The notes beneath the pieces were generated by a model that had not been told where the DNA came from, ran no database searches, and saw nothing but the letters and a program-made list of their open reading frames with translations. The translations under genes were made by a program, and so were the position numbers. From Ferrovibrio sp. MS7 (GTDB lineage: Bacteria > Pseudomonadota > Alphaproteobacteria > Ferrovibrionales > Ferrovibrionaceae): a stretch of DNA of 64,000 nt. Positions within the stretch are counted from its first letter, which is position 1, and every line of letters begins with the position of its first letter. Location of the stretch: positions 248,001-312,000 of the forward strand of contig NZ_JBBKBA010000003.1 in the NCBI RefSeq assembly GCF_038404985.1, read 5' to 3'. Positions 50,417 through 58,794 of this stretch are shown here, piece after piece.

Positions 50417-51355
50417 CTACTTCTTCTTCGGGGCGCAGTTGCGCGCCACGCCCATCACCGGCTTGATGCTGAAGGGCTGCGCTGCGTCCTGGCTGACGGT
50501 GATTTTCAACGCATCAACGATGCTGTCGCCGGGCACTTCCACCCGCAGCAGATTGGGGATTGGCGCCGCGTCTGGGCCGAAGCCCGGCGCTGCCGGCTGG
50601 ATCACGCATTCATGGCTGTCGCCATGCACCAGCAATACCGGCTTCTGGAAGCGTCGCGTCTCCTCCTCCAGCAGCTTCATCAGATCGTCCATGCCGTCGC
50701 GCGAGCCCTTGCCGTTGTCGATCGTGTACCAGAGGTCGGCCTGCATGAAGAGCACCAGCGCGCGGTCGCCACGGGCAGAAGAGAAAAGCTGCCGCAGCCA
50801 GCTCAGGTTGGCATCGTTGCGGGCAGCATATTCGGTGCGGTCGCGGCGCATGTTGTTGAAGCTGCCGACCACATGCAGCGTGCCGAAGCGGATGCCGTCC
50901 GTGCGCCAGGCCTGGTTCTCGGGATAAGCATTGCTCTGGCGCTCCAGCGGCATCGGCCTGGCGCCCAGGCTGTCCGGGCGCTGGAAGAACATGCGCCGCA
51001 GCAGCTTCAATTCCTCATTCGGGTCGCTGGGCGGATTTGCGCGATGGCAATCGGTCCACTCGTTGTCCCCCGGCGTATAAATCAGCGGCGCCTGAAACAT
51101 CGCGAACCAGGTCTGCACCCGCTTGTTCCAGGCTTCGCCGCAGGCGGTATGGCTGGCCTTGGTATCGCCGACATGCACCGAGAAGCGCGGCTTCTCGGCG
51201 TTGATGGCGTCGAACAGGGTCTCCATGTCGGGGATGTCGCGGTCCTGGTAGGGCATGTCGCCGAGCGCAACAAAGCTCCAACTGCCCTGCGCCAGGACAG
51301 GCCGGCCCAGGCAACCGATGACGAGTACAAGGACGAGAGCCAGGATGACGCGCAT
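50417..51355 (-). CDS. Exported metallophosphoesterase
   Basis: A 312-aa protein with signal peptide VILALVLVLVIGCLGRPVLAQ. The calcineurin-like metal motifs appear in order: VALGDMPY (GD-x-x), SVHVGDTKASH (GD), YTPGDNEWTD (GDNE/H) and LLVHGDSHE (GxSH). The family hydrolyses phosphomono- or diesters with a two-metal centre. Location is the periplasm. Substrate unknown. It stands alone, convergent with purU. Confidence 0.87.
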   Translation of the reverse strand: MRVILALVLVLVIGCLGRPVLAQGSWSFVALGDMPYQDRDIPDMETLFDAINAEKPRFSVHVGDTKASHTACGEAWNKRVQTWFAMFQAPLIYTPGDNEWTDCHRANPPSDPNEELKLLRRMFFQRPDSLGARPMPLERQSNAYPENQAWRTDGIRFGTLHVVGSFNNMRRDRTEYAARNDANLSWLRQLFSSARGDRALVLFMQADLWYTIDNGKGSRDGMDDLMKLLEEETRRFQKPVLLVHGDSHECVIQPAAPGFGPDAAPIPNLLRVEVPGDSIVDALKITVSQDAAQPFSIKPVMGVARNCAPKKK

Positions 51356-51432
51356 GTTGAATTCCTCCTCTGCGGCAAATCATAGCCGGAAGCGCCGTGG
51401 CAGCAAGATGCCGGCAATGACGGGAGAGTGAC

Positions 51433-51588
51433 ATGCACCGCAAGCCGCATCTGCCAAGCAAGCTCTGCGCAGTCTGCCAGCGGCCTTTCGCCTGGCGGCG
51501 TAAATGGGCCCGGGACTGGGAGCAGGTACGCTATTGCTCGGATGGCTGCCGCAAGCGCGGCAGCCATGGGCGCAAGGTGACGCCATGA
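51433..51588 (+). CDS. DUF2256 small zinc-ribbon-like protein
   Basis: A 51-aa protein with the DUF2256 pattern: [19 protein letters not shown], then YCSDGCRKR. Four Cys in two CxxC/CxxxC pairs suggest metal binding. Its TGA stop overlaps the ATG start of the photolyase gene (ATGA), a pairing often seen for this family. Function is not established; it may help an Fe-S photolyase. The gene is below common length cut-offs and is easily missed. The preceding GGGAGAG stretch gives a ribosome site seven bases before the ATG. Confidence 0.9.
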   Translation: MHRKPHLPSKLCAVCQRPFAWRRKWARDWEQVRYCSDGCRKRGSHGRKVTP

Positions 51589-53123
51589 CCATCGCCAGCC
51601 TGCGCCTGGTACTCGGCGATCAACTGAGTCCGGCGCTTTCCAGCCTGCGCGATGCCGAGCCGGCGCATGACCAGATCTTGATGGCCGAAGTGATGCAGGA
51701 GGCCAGTTATGTGCCACATCATCCGCAGAAAATCGCTTTCATCTTTTCCGCCATGCGGCATTTCGCCGAAGAACTGCGCAGCCGTGGCTTCACGGTGCAT
51801 TACACCCGCCTTGATGACCCGGCCAACAGCGGCAGCCTGTTTGGCGAAGCGCAAAGATTTGTCACGCTGTTGCAAGCGCCCCGGCTGGTCCTGACCGAGC
51901 CGGCGGAATGGCGCCTGGATCATGCCATGCGGCGCTGGGGCGATGAATTGAACCTGCCGGTGGAAATCCGTGATGACGACCGCTTCCTGTGCAGCCGTGC
52001 GGCCTTTGCCCGTTGGGCTGAGGGCAAGCGGCAATTGCGCATGGAATTTTTCTATCGTGCCATGCGGCGCCGGCATCAGGTGCTGCTGGATGCCACCGGC
52101 GAACCGGAAGGCGGCCAGTGGAATTTCGATGCCGAGAACCGCAAGGCGTTGCCCAAGGGCCTGGTCATCCCGCAGCGCCCTGCCCCCGCCCCCGATGCCA
52201 TCACGCGCAGCGTGCTGGACCTGGTGCGCGCCCGCTTCCCGCATCACTACGGCCAGCTCGAACCTTTCCGCTGGGCGGTGACGCGGATCGAGGCCGAGGC
52301 GGCACTGAATTGGTTCATCGCCCATGCCCTGCCTGATTTCGGCGACTACCAGGATGCCATGGCGGCAGAGGAGCCGTTGCTGTTTCATAGCGTGCTGTCG
52401 CCTTACATCAATGTGGGGCTGCTCGATCCGCTGCAGGTGATCCGCGCCGCCGAAACGGCATACCGCAAAGGCCAGGTGAAGCTGAATGCCGCTGAAGGCT
52501 TCATCCGCCAGATCCTAGGCTGGCGCGAATATGTTCATGGCCTCTACTGGCTGGATATGCCGGGTTATGGCGACAGCAACGCACTGGATGCCCAGCGCCC
52601 CTTGCCGGAATTTTTCTGGACCGGCGAAACCGGCATGAACTGCCTGCGTCATGCCATCGGCGACACCCTGCGCCATGCCTATGCCCACCATATCCAGCGC
52701 CTGATGGTGATCGGCAATTTCGCGCTGCTGGCCGGGCTGGCGCCGAAGCAGGTGCAGGCTTGGTACCTCGCCGTCTATGCCGATGCCTTCGAATGGGTGG
52801 AATTGCCCAACACCCATGGCATGGCTTTATTCGCCGATGGTGGCCGCATGGCCTCGAAGCCCTATGCCAGTTCCGGCAAATACATCCAGCGCCAATCCGA
52901 TTATTGCCGTGGTTGCACATATGACGTGTCGCAATCCACTGGACCGAGGGCTTGCCCGTTCAACGCGCTTTACTGGGACTTCCTTGCCCGCAACCAGGGC
53001 AAGCTCGCCGGCAATCCGCGCCTCGCCATGCCCTATCGCAACTGGGCCCGCTTCAGCGCCGAACGGCAGACAGACTTGCGCGCTCGGGCCGCGCAATGCC
53101 TGAACAAAATCGACCGATTGTAG
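51585..53123 (+). CDS. Fe-S bacterial cryptochrome/photolyase (PhrB-like)
   Basis: A 512-aa protein of the FeS-BCP family (COG3046), related to Agrobacterium PhrB, a (6-4) photolyase. The N-terminus is [16 protein letters not shown], and the FAD domain has [19 protein letters not shown] and [13 protein letters not shown]. Four Cys match the Fe-S ligands of PhrB: one in MNCLRH, two in YCRGC, and one in RACPFN; the last two groups are 13 residues apart as in PhrB. It probably repairs UV photoproducts or acts as a photoreceptor. The start overlaps the DUF2256 gene. Confidence 0.93.
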   Translation: MTIASLRLVLGDQLSPALSSLRDAEPAHDQILMAEVMQEASYVPHHPQKIAFIFSAMRHFAEELRSRGFTVHYTRLDDPANSGSLFGEAQRFVTLLQAPRLVLTEPAEWRLDHAMRRWGDELNLPVEIRDDDRFLCSRAAFARWAEGKRQLRMEFFYRAMRRRHQVLLDATGEPEGGQWNFDAENRKALPKGLVIPQRPAPAPDAITRSVLDLVRARFPHHYGQLEPFRWAVTRIEAEAALNWFIAHALPDFGDYQDAMAAEEPLLFHSVLSPYINVGLLDPLQVIRAAETAYRKGQVKLNAAEGFIRQILGWREYVHGLYWLDMPGYGDSNALDAQRPLPEFFWTGETGMNCLRHAIGDTLRHAYAHHIQRLMVIGNFALLAGLAPKQVQAWYLAVYADAFEWVELPNTHGMALFADGGRMASKPYASSGKYIQRQSDYCRGCTYDVSQSTGPRACPFNALYWDFLARNQGKLAGNPRLAMPYRNWARFSAERQTDLRARAAQCLNKIDRL

Positions 53124-53154
53124 GCGGGAACTACAACCGTTAGATTGCCGCGCC

Positions 53155-54804
53155 ATGAGCGAGACAGTCTACGACGTCTACATCTTCGCCGATTACCGCT
53201 GGCAACTGGTGCGGCAATTCAAAAGCCACCAGCGCGAGCCGGCGGTGGAGTATGCCGAGTTCATGTATCGCGAGAAGCATGTGCTGGCCTACCGTGTGGT
53301 GGAAGAAACCCACGACGATGAGGGCGGCCAGCGCGAGCGCAAGATCGCCAACAAGAAGAAGGTCGATACGCTGCCGACCCGGCCGCCGCCAAGCCGCGTG
53401 GCAGCGCGCAGCATACCGGGCGCCCAGGCGCGGGTAACGCCCGGCGCCAGCCAGCCGGCACCAGGCAGCGACGCCCTGGCTCAGCCCGAACCGCTATCGC
53501 CGCGCGGGCGGCAGGCGGTGGCGGTGCTGCTGGCGGCCCTGGTGATCGGCGCCCTGGCGATCCTGGCCTTGCTGCTGAAAGCCGCCGGCGCCGCTGGCTT
53601 CGTTTCCACCACCATGCTCACCGGCCTGGCCGGCGGCTTCTCCGTCGCGGCGGCCCTCGGCCTTGGCCTGCTGGCTTCCGCCCCCGATGAGCGCAGCCGC
53701 ATCCTGAGCCAGCTTTTCCGATTCTTAAGCGAGGCCGAGAAACAGCAGCACGCCGGAATGGTGCCGGTCGCCGTGCCGCTGACCCAGCCAGAAGCGGTGG
53801 CCGCGCTCGAGCCCGCCTTGAGCGAGCCGGAGCCCGAGCCGGAAGCCCTGGTGCAGCTCGACCCCGAAGACGCAGCCAGCCTGGTGACGGCGGAGCGGCA
53901 CCGCTCGCTCGGCACCGTGATGCAGGGCTTTGTGCTGCTCACCCGGGCCTGGATGGCCAAGCTGCTCGGCCTGCCGGGTGCGGCCGAGAATGGTCAGATC
54001 ACCGGCCATATGCGCTTCGGCCTGCATCTCTTCCTCGCCGGCCTGTGCGAGCAATCGGGCAAGCTGAAGCAATGGCAGCCGCATGAGCAGCGCTACGTGC
54101 TGGCCCAGAGCCTGGCGGAATTGTTCGGCGATGCCGCTGGCGCGCGGCGCTTCGCCGGCATCATCGACGATTATCTCGCCGAGCCGCGCTACATGGAGAT
54201 GTACAAGGCCGGGCTGACCTGGGATGGCCGGCTGGACCAGGGCCTGCCCGGCGGACCGGCTCTGGTGGAGCGCTGGCTCAGCCGCAGCGATGGCCGGGCT
54301 GTCGAGCAAGTGGTGGTGATGTTCACCGATATCGTCGGCTCGACCGAATTCACCCAGCTCCACGGCGACAGCATGCAGATGGAATTGGTGCAGGCGCATG
54401 ACCGCATCGTGCGGCAGTCGATCGAGGATCATAACGGCCGCTGGGTGAAGCATACCGGCGATGGCGCCATGGTGGCTTTCGACCGCGCACTGGAAGCTGT
54501 GCGTGCCGCCCTGCAGATCCAGGGCGAAGTGCGCGTGCATAACGAGATCATGCCAGCCCTGCCCTTGAAGCTGCGCATCGGGCTATCGGCGGGCAAGCCG
54601 ATCAAGGCCGGCGACGACCTGTTTGGCTCGACCGTGCAGCTTGCCGCCCGCGTCTGCGGCCTTGCCATCCCCGGCCAGATCACTACCTCGGCCACGGTGC
54701 ACGAGGCCTGCGCCAATGCCGGCATCGTGTTCACCGCGCTTGGCGACTACACGCTGAAGGGCTTCCAGGAGCCGCAGGCGGTCTACGCCATCAACCTGAC
54801 CTGA
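53155..54804 (+). CDS. Membrane-bound class III adenylate/guanylate cyclase
   Basis: A 549-aa protein. The N-terminal 75 residues form a small alpha/beta unit rich in charged residues (DVYIFADYRWQLVRQF). Two hydrophobic segments follow (about residues 120-180), then a helical region, then a cyclase homology domain from about residue 380: VVVMFTDIVGSTEF with the first metal Asp, HTGDGAMVAFDRALEAV with the second Asp, and LRIGLSAGKPI. It makes cAMP (or cGMP) at the inner membrane. No regulator is adjacent. Confidence 0.88.
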   Translation: MSETVYDVYIFADYRWQLVRQFKSHQREPAVEYAEFMYREKHVLAYRVVEETHDDEGGQRERKIANKKKVDTLPTRPPPSRVAARSIPGAQARVTPGASQPAPGSDALAQPEPLSPRGRQAVAVLLAALVIGALAILALLLKAAGAAGFVSTTMLTGLAGGFSVAAALGLGLLASAPDERSRILSQLFRFLSEAEKQQHAGMVPVAVPLTQPEAVAALEPALSEPEPEPEALVQLDPEDAASLVTAERHRSLGTVMQGFVLLTRAWMAKLLGLPGAAENGQITGHMRFGLHLFLAGLCEQSGKLKQWQPHEQRYVLAQSLAELFGDAAGARRFAGIIDDYLAEPRYMEMYKAGLTWDGRLDQGLPGGPALVERWLSRSDGRAVEQVVVMFTDIVGSTEFTQLHGDSMQMELVQAHDRIVRQSIEDHNGRWVKHTGDGAMVAFDRALEAVRAALQIQGEVRVHNEIMPALPLKLRIGLSAGKPIKAGDDLFGSTVQLAARVCGLAIPGQITTSATVHEACANAGIVFTALGDYTLKGFQEPQAVYAINLT

Positions 54805-54808
54805 GCCT

Positions 54809-55435
54809 CTACGAGAGGCGTGCCGTCAGGATCTTGAAGCCGGCATAGCCGAAGGCCAGCGCGAAAAGCCCCTCGAACCAGCGGCGCAGGCGCAGATAGG
54901 CGCGCACTGCCGGCGCACTCGAAAACAACAGCGCATAGCCGGCGAAGACCAGGGTGCTCTGCAGCGCCATGGCGCCGATTATGATCAGCAGGGTATGCGG
55001 CGAAGTCTGTGGCGGCACGCCGATGGCATAGAGCGAGCCGAAGAACAGGATCGGCTTCGGATTGGTGAGATGCAAAGCCAGGCCGCCGGCATAAGCCCGC
55101 CGCAAGGAGCCATACTGAACCGCTTTCGGGGCCACATCGCCGGGTTTCAAGGCCGAACGCGCCGATTTGAAGGCCAGGAAGATCAGGTAGCCGGCGCCGA
55201 CATAGCGTAGCAATTCAAACAGCCAGGCATTGGCCAGCATCACCGCGCCGAGCCCGAAAGCGGCAGCGGTGGACCACATCAGCGAACCGGTGGCGACGCC
55301 GCCAGCAACCGCCAGGGCGAAAGGCCGGCCCGCCGTCATTGCTGTGCCGGCGATATTGAGCGTGGCGGGGCCGGGGCTGCCCGTGGCAAGCAGGGCGGCG
55401 GCGAGGATCAGGGGGAGATTTATCGTGTCGAGCAT
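54809..55435 (-). CDS. LysE/RhtB family amino-acid exporter
   Basis: A 208-aa membrane protein with six helices. It shows LATGSPGPATLNIAGTAM, VATGSLMWSTAAAFGLGA, YLIFLAFKSARSALK and LHLTNPKPILFFGSLY, all typical of LysE/RhtB. The ATG at 55435 begins the conserved N-terminus; the open frame continues upstream only because of weak coding bias and is not used. It converges on the cyclase gene with four bases between stops. Confidence 0.9.
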   Translation of the reverse strand: MLDTINLPLILAAALLATGSPGPATLNIAGTAMTAGRPFALAVAGGVATGSLMWSTAAAFGLGAVMLANAWLFELLRYVGAGYLIFLAFKSARSALKPGDVAPKAVQYGSLRRAYAGGLALHLTNPKPILFFGSLYAIGVPPQTSPHTLLIIIGAMALQSTLVFAGYALLFSSAPAVRAYLRLRRWFEGLFALAFGYAGFKILTARLS

Positions 55436-55509
55436 GGCCGCAGCTTGGCGATGGCGACCGTGAAAATTCAAGGGCTGAGATGTACCGCTACAATCCTGTG
55501 GCCAGCCTG

Positions 55510-55779
55510 CTACTTGAGGGCCGCTTTGCGGCCCTCGTGCGACTGGATGAGCTGCTCGCAGCGCACTTCGATATCGTAGGCGGTCTGGCGCGAGAAGCCG
55601 CCCTGCACCTTGCGCAGGCCTTCGTTGATGCATTCGTTGCGCGATGCCGGCGCCAGCGGCAGGGTATCTTCCGCCTGCACTGCAGCCACAACCTTCATGC
55701 CAATCACGCCGGTGGCGCCGAGGCCGCCGAGCACCAGAATGCCGACCAGGGCGGCACGCTGCAATTGTGAAAGTTTCAT
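55510..55779 (-). CDS. Small exported or membrane-anchored hypothetical protein
   Basis: An 89-aa protein. Residues 8-35 (AALVGILVLGGLGATGVIG) are a signal or anchor segment. The rest has two Cys (NECINEG and EVRCEQL) about 25 residues apart that may form a disulfide in the periplasm. No family recognised. It has no neighbours on the same strand within 70 bases. Confidence 0.6.
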   Translation of the reverse strand: MKLSQLQRAALVGILVLGGLGATGVIGMKVVAAVQAEDTLPLAPASRNECINEGLRKVQGGFSRQTAYDIEVRCEQLIQSHEGRKAALK

Positions 55780-56395
55780 GGTCGACTCGTCTTTCTGAGA
55801 GGCTGTTTAGATGCATTTTTACCGACCGGAACCGCACGTCAAGCACTGTTACTTTTGGTGAGAATCTGACGCGCGGAGATTTTCGACGACATACGTTTTC
55901 GCCGCAAAAATAGCCACGAAAATGCTGGTCATCATGACTCGAACAGGCGTGGCTCGATTCAATACGAAAGCGAAAACCGTTGTGGTTGCGTGGGCTTCCA
56001 CTCCGAAACCGCAAACCGATAGCGGCGGGCTGGTGGCTTCAACAAGGGGCGGATGTGGCATGCGTTGCAGGTTTTTGATCGTGGCATTCGGGTTGCTACT
56101 GCTTGCCATCGCCAAGCCAGGCTTGACCCAATGGCATCCCTTAGCGCCGCCGCCGCCGAAATGGACCGCCTCTATCAGCCTGATCAGCGGCTATGCCCAC
56201 GCCTATCGCCCGCCGCCCAGCCCGAGTACCGGCACCAGCCCGGCGACGGTGGCACAGACCAGCGCGCCGGCCAGGGCGCCCTTTTCCATTACCCCCTGAT
56301 TTTGCGCGGCACCGGCTTGATTTGACCGCCGAACCGGGCTACACCCTGCCCCGCCTCACCGGCTCGCCTCCCGCCCATGCGGCAGGCCCAGGACC
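55780..56395. other. 616-base stretch without a confident gene, before tRNA-Glu
   Basis: The left half is AT-richer than its surroundings. One weak candidate is an ORF at 56060-56299 (+, 79 aa) with a signal-like start RCRFLIVAFGLLLLAIA; another is a 28-aa hydrophobic peptide on the minus strand (56203-56289, GALAGALVCATVAGLVP). They overlap each other, so at most one is real. Nothing else is supported. Confidence 0.4.
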
Positions 56396-56471
56396 GGCCC
56401 CTTCGTCTAGAGGCCTAGGACACTACCCTTTCACGGTAGGTACACGGGTTCGAATCCCGTAGGGGTCGCCA
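56396..56471 (+). tRNA. tRNA-Glu (anticodon TTC), integration site of the element
   Basis: A 73-nt tRNA plus encoded CCA (56469-56471). GGCCCCT pairs with AGGGGTC (one G-T pair), the discriminator is G, the anticodon arm CTACCCTTTCACGGTAG carries TTC, and the T arm has GGTTCGAATCC. The integrase gene starts 130 bases downstream of its 3' end, the usual place for an element inserted in a tRNA gene. Confidence 0.96.
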
Positions 56472-56499
56472 ACACTTCAGCTTTCAGTTCCAAGTCCTT

Positions 56500-56526
56500 T
56501 TAGGCGCTACGTCAATCACTTAGGCG
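56500..56526 (+). repeat. Pair of TTAGGCG direct repeats, possible integrase arm sites
   Basis: TTAGGCG occurs at 56500 and again at 56520, exactly 20 bases apart, which puts both on the same face of the helix. They lie between the tRNA 3' end and the integrase gene, where arm-type binding sites are expected. Only two copies are seen, so chance cannot be excluded. Confidence 0.3.
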
Positions 56527-56601
56527 AAGCGCTATACCTACAAATCTATCTACAGGGCTAGCTACATCGGCTATTCTAAGGCTCCGGGACAGGGGGCAAG
56601 A

Positions 56602-58209
56602 ATGGTTAGGGCGAGCGGCAGCAAAGTACCCTACTTGAAGCGCAACAACGGTTGCTGGGCTTACCAGCGGCGCGTGCCGAAAGACTGTATTCAGCTAGTC
56701 GGCTTTGAATGGATAAGGCTGCAAAGCCCCTCCCCCCATGACCGGCGAGCGTCCGAGAAGTGGGCCACCCAGCTTACCGCGCATTGGGATAACGAGTTTG
56801 ACAAGGCGAAGGCTACGCTTGCCAATCAAGGTCGCCTCCGCCAGCAACTAGAAGCCGCCGCAGCCATCCCGGCTCTGCCAGCCATCGCCCTTCCATTCTT
56901 GGAGGCCCTAGGCCCGCTAGAAGCCCTACAGGACGCCAAGCGGGCAGTCATGCTGCCTGCCGGGCTAATCACTCCGGAGGCCCTAGCCCAACGCCTACAG
57001 GTCTTAAGCGGCTATGAGCGGCTGATTAAGCAAACCCAGGCCCTTTTGGAGCGGGACGTAATCGAGGCCACGGGCGGGACCACTGCCGACGACCCGGTAT
57101 TGTCCGAGGTCGCCAAGTCTATGCGGGACGGTATCGAGGCCGACAAGCGGGCCATCAATGCGGCTGCTACCGGCAGCAACGCCAAGCCGCTCGCTGAAGC
57201 GGTAGAGAGCGCCATAGCTCTGTGGGAAGTAACCAACGGCCCCAAGCCCAGGAGCGTTGAGGAATGCCATCGGGCAATGAAGTATTTCCAGGATTCGTTA
57301 GCCGGTGAACCAGTGTCGCTGGAAAACGTCACAAAGGACCAAGCACGGGCGTTTATCGCCCACCTTAACAGCCTCAAAAAGTCGGATGGCAGTCAGCTAG
57401 CTCTCGCCACCCGCGAGAAGTATCGGAACTTTGTGTTTGGCATTTTCAAGACGCTTGAGGATGCAGGGAAGATTGAGGTCAATCCCTTCTACCGGATTGG
57501 CTTCTCCCGTGCCTTAAAGAAGAAAGACGCGGGCGGAAAGCGCGAGACATTCAGTCGCGACCAACTGCTACTGCTGTATAAGACGGCCTTGGAGTTTATC
57601 GGCACCACCGAACCTGACAATCAGGCGCGTGGCTGGGTGCTGCTACTTGGCATCACAACGGGCGCACGCCTTGGAGAACTGACCAAGCTAGAGTCGTCAC
57701 GAGTTCTGCAACGCGATGACGTGTGGTGTGCCCACATTGAAGACGGCAAAACAGCGTCAAGCACACGTTACCTGCCAATTCCTCAAGCTGCTCTTGATGC
57801 CGGTTTCTTGCGCTACCACCAAACCAACAAAGAGCGGTCTTTTCTTTTCAACTATGCAAGCTACGACAAGTCCGACATTGAAGGGCTCGTAAAAGCTATG
57901 TCTAAGTGGTTCGCCCGCCTACTGACCGACCTGGGAATCAAGACCAGTCGCGGGCTGGTGTTCCACTCACTGCGGCACACGATGAAAGATGCTCTCCGCT
58001 TGGCGAAGATTGACAAGGAGCTTCGCGACCGGGTCCAAGGCCATACCGTAAGCGACGAGGCCGGGAAGTATGGCGCTGGCGACGCACTCGCGGCTCTAAA
58101 GGATGCCCTCGATACGGCTTACGCCACCTATACCGCAAAGCCGGTCGCTCCCCCTGCTCAAATGCCAGATGGGCAGAAACCGGCTGGCGCCTGGGAACAA
58201 TCCGTGTAG
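56602..58209 (+). CDS. Tyrosine recombinase/integrase
   Basis: A 535-aa integrase. The catalytic residues are all visible: Arg356 (TTGARLGEL), Lys383 (EDGKTASSTRYLP), His455 and Arg458 (VFHSLRHTMK), His481 (VQGHTVSDEAGKYG) and the nucleophile Tyr490. The N-terminal 200 residues include a DUF6538-like start (VPYLKRNNGCWAYQRRVP) and a helical part, then a core-binding domain around ENVTKDQARAFIAHL. Length and features are those of tRNA-targeting island integrases. It probably integrates the element into tRNA-Glu. Confidence 0.93.
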   Translation: MVRASGSKVPYLKRNNGCWAYQRRVPKDCIQLVGFEWIRLQSPSPHDRRASEKWATQLTAHWDNEFDKAKATLANQGRLRQQLEAAAAIPALPAIALPFLEALGPLEALQDAKRAVMLPAGLITPEALAQRLQVLSGYERLIKQTQALLERDVIEATGGTTADDPVLSEVAKSMRDGIEADKRAINAAATGSNAKPLAEAVESAIALWEVTNGPKPRSVEECHRAMKYFQDSLAGEPVSLENVTKDQARAFIAHLNSLKKSDGSQLALATREKYRNFVFGIFKTLEDAGKIEVNPFYRIGFSRALKKKDAGGKRETFSRDQLLLLYKTALEFIGTTEPDNQARGWVLLLGITTGARLGELTKLESSRVLQRDDVWCAHIEDGKTASSTRYLPIPQAALDAGFLRYHQTNKERSFLFNYASYDKSDIEGLVKAMSKWFARLLTDLGIKTSRGLVFHSLRHTMKDALRLAKIDKELRDRVQGHTVSDEAGKYGAGDALAALKDALDTAYATYTAKPVAPPAQMPDGQKPAGAWEQSV

Positions 58210-58794
58210 CTCGCCACACCCACCAGGCGGCGCGAGCCGCTACATTGCCGCTGCAATAACTCGCCAGGGCGCCCAGGAGGCCCGCGCAGCACCTCGGAAG
58301 GCCACCCCGCTACCCACCCAGCGGAAACGCAACAAAGATTCTCAGTGAGTCTAAAAACCGCCCTAGCGGCGATTTCGACCTTCGCCCGCTCAAGGCCCGG
58401 CGGCTGGGAATTGAGGCCCAGGTCCAGAAAAGCGGCATTCTCGAATAAAAGACAAAGACTTAAGCCATTACCCCCCTCAAGCTTTTTATATTTTTGCGGT
58501 CCAGGCCTTCTGGGCGGACGCCGGAATTAACCTCCGCTAGTTATTGCTCTCTCTCCCTCTCAAGGCTGATTAAACGTCTCTTTAACGAGGACTAGATTGA
58601 TAGAGACCTAGAGCTATTGAGAGAGATTAAGGATAGGGGGTGTGGGGGAAAGGATTGAGTTGCGGGTTATTATCTATACCTCGACCACAATCACTGTCTC
58701 CCCACGCCAACACCATCCAATGCAGACAAGCCAAGGATAATTGCTGCATCGGATAGCAAGGTGCTTAACGGTAATCCAATAAGAAAACCGTATC
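58210..58794. other. 585-base noncoding stretch with a pyrimidine/purine-skewed block
   Basis: It lies between the convergent integrase and polymerase-like genes. 58546-58562 is nearly all C and T, and 58617-58659 is nearly all G and A, with CTCTCTC and GAGAGAG as loose inverse copies around a 50-base centre that contains CTAG at several places. No ORF is convincing. The layout could be a replication origin, a recombination site or simply a divergent 3' region. Confidence 0.4.

Noticed and set aside
58345-58530. 61-codon frame after the integrase gene
   Set aside because: No ribosome site, biased Arg/Ser/Pro content, and no sign of a fold.
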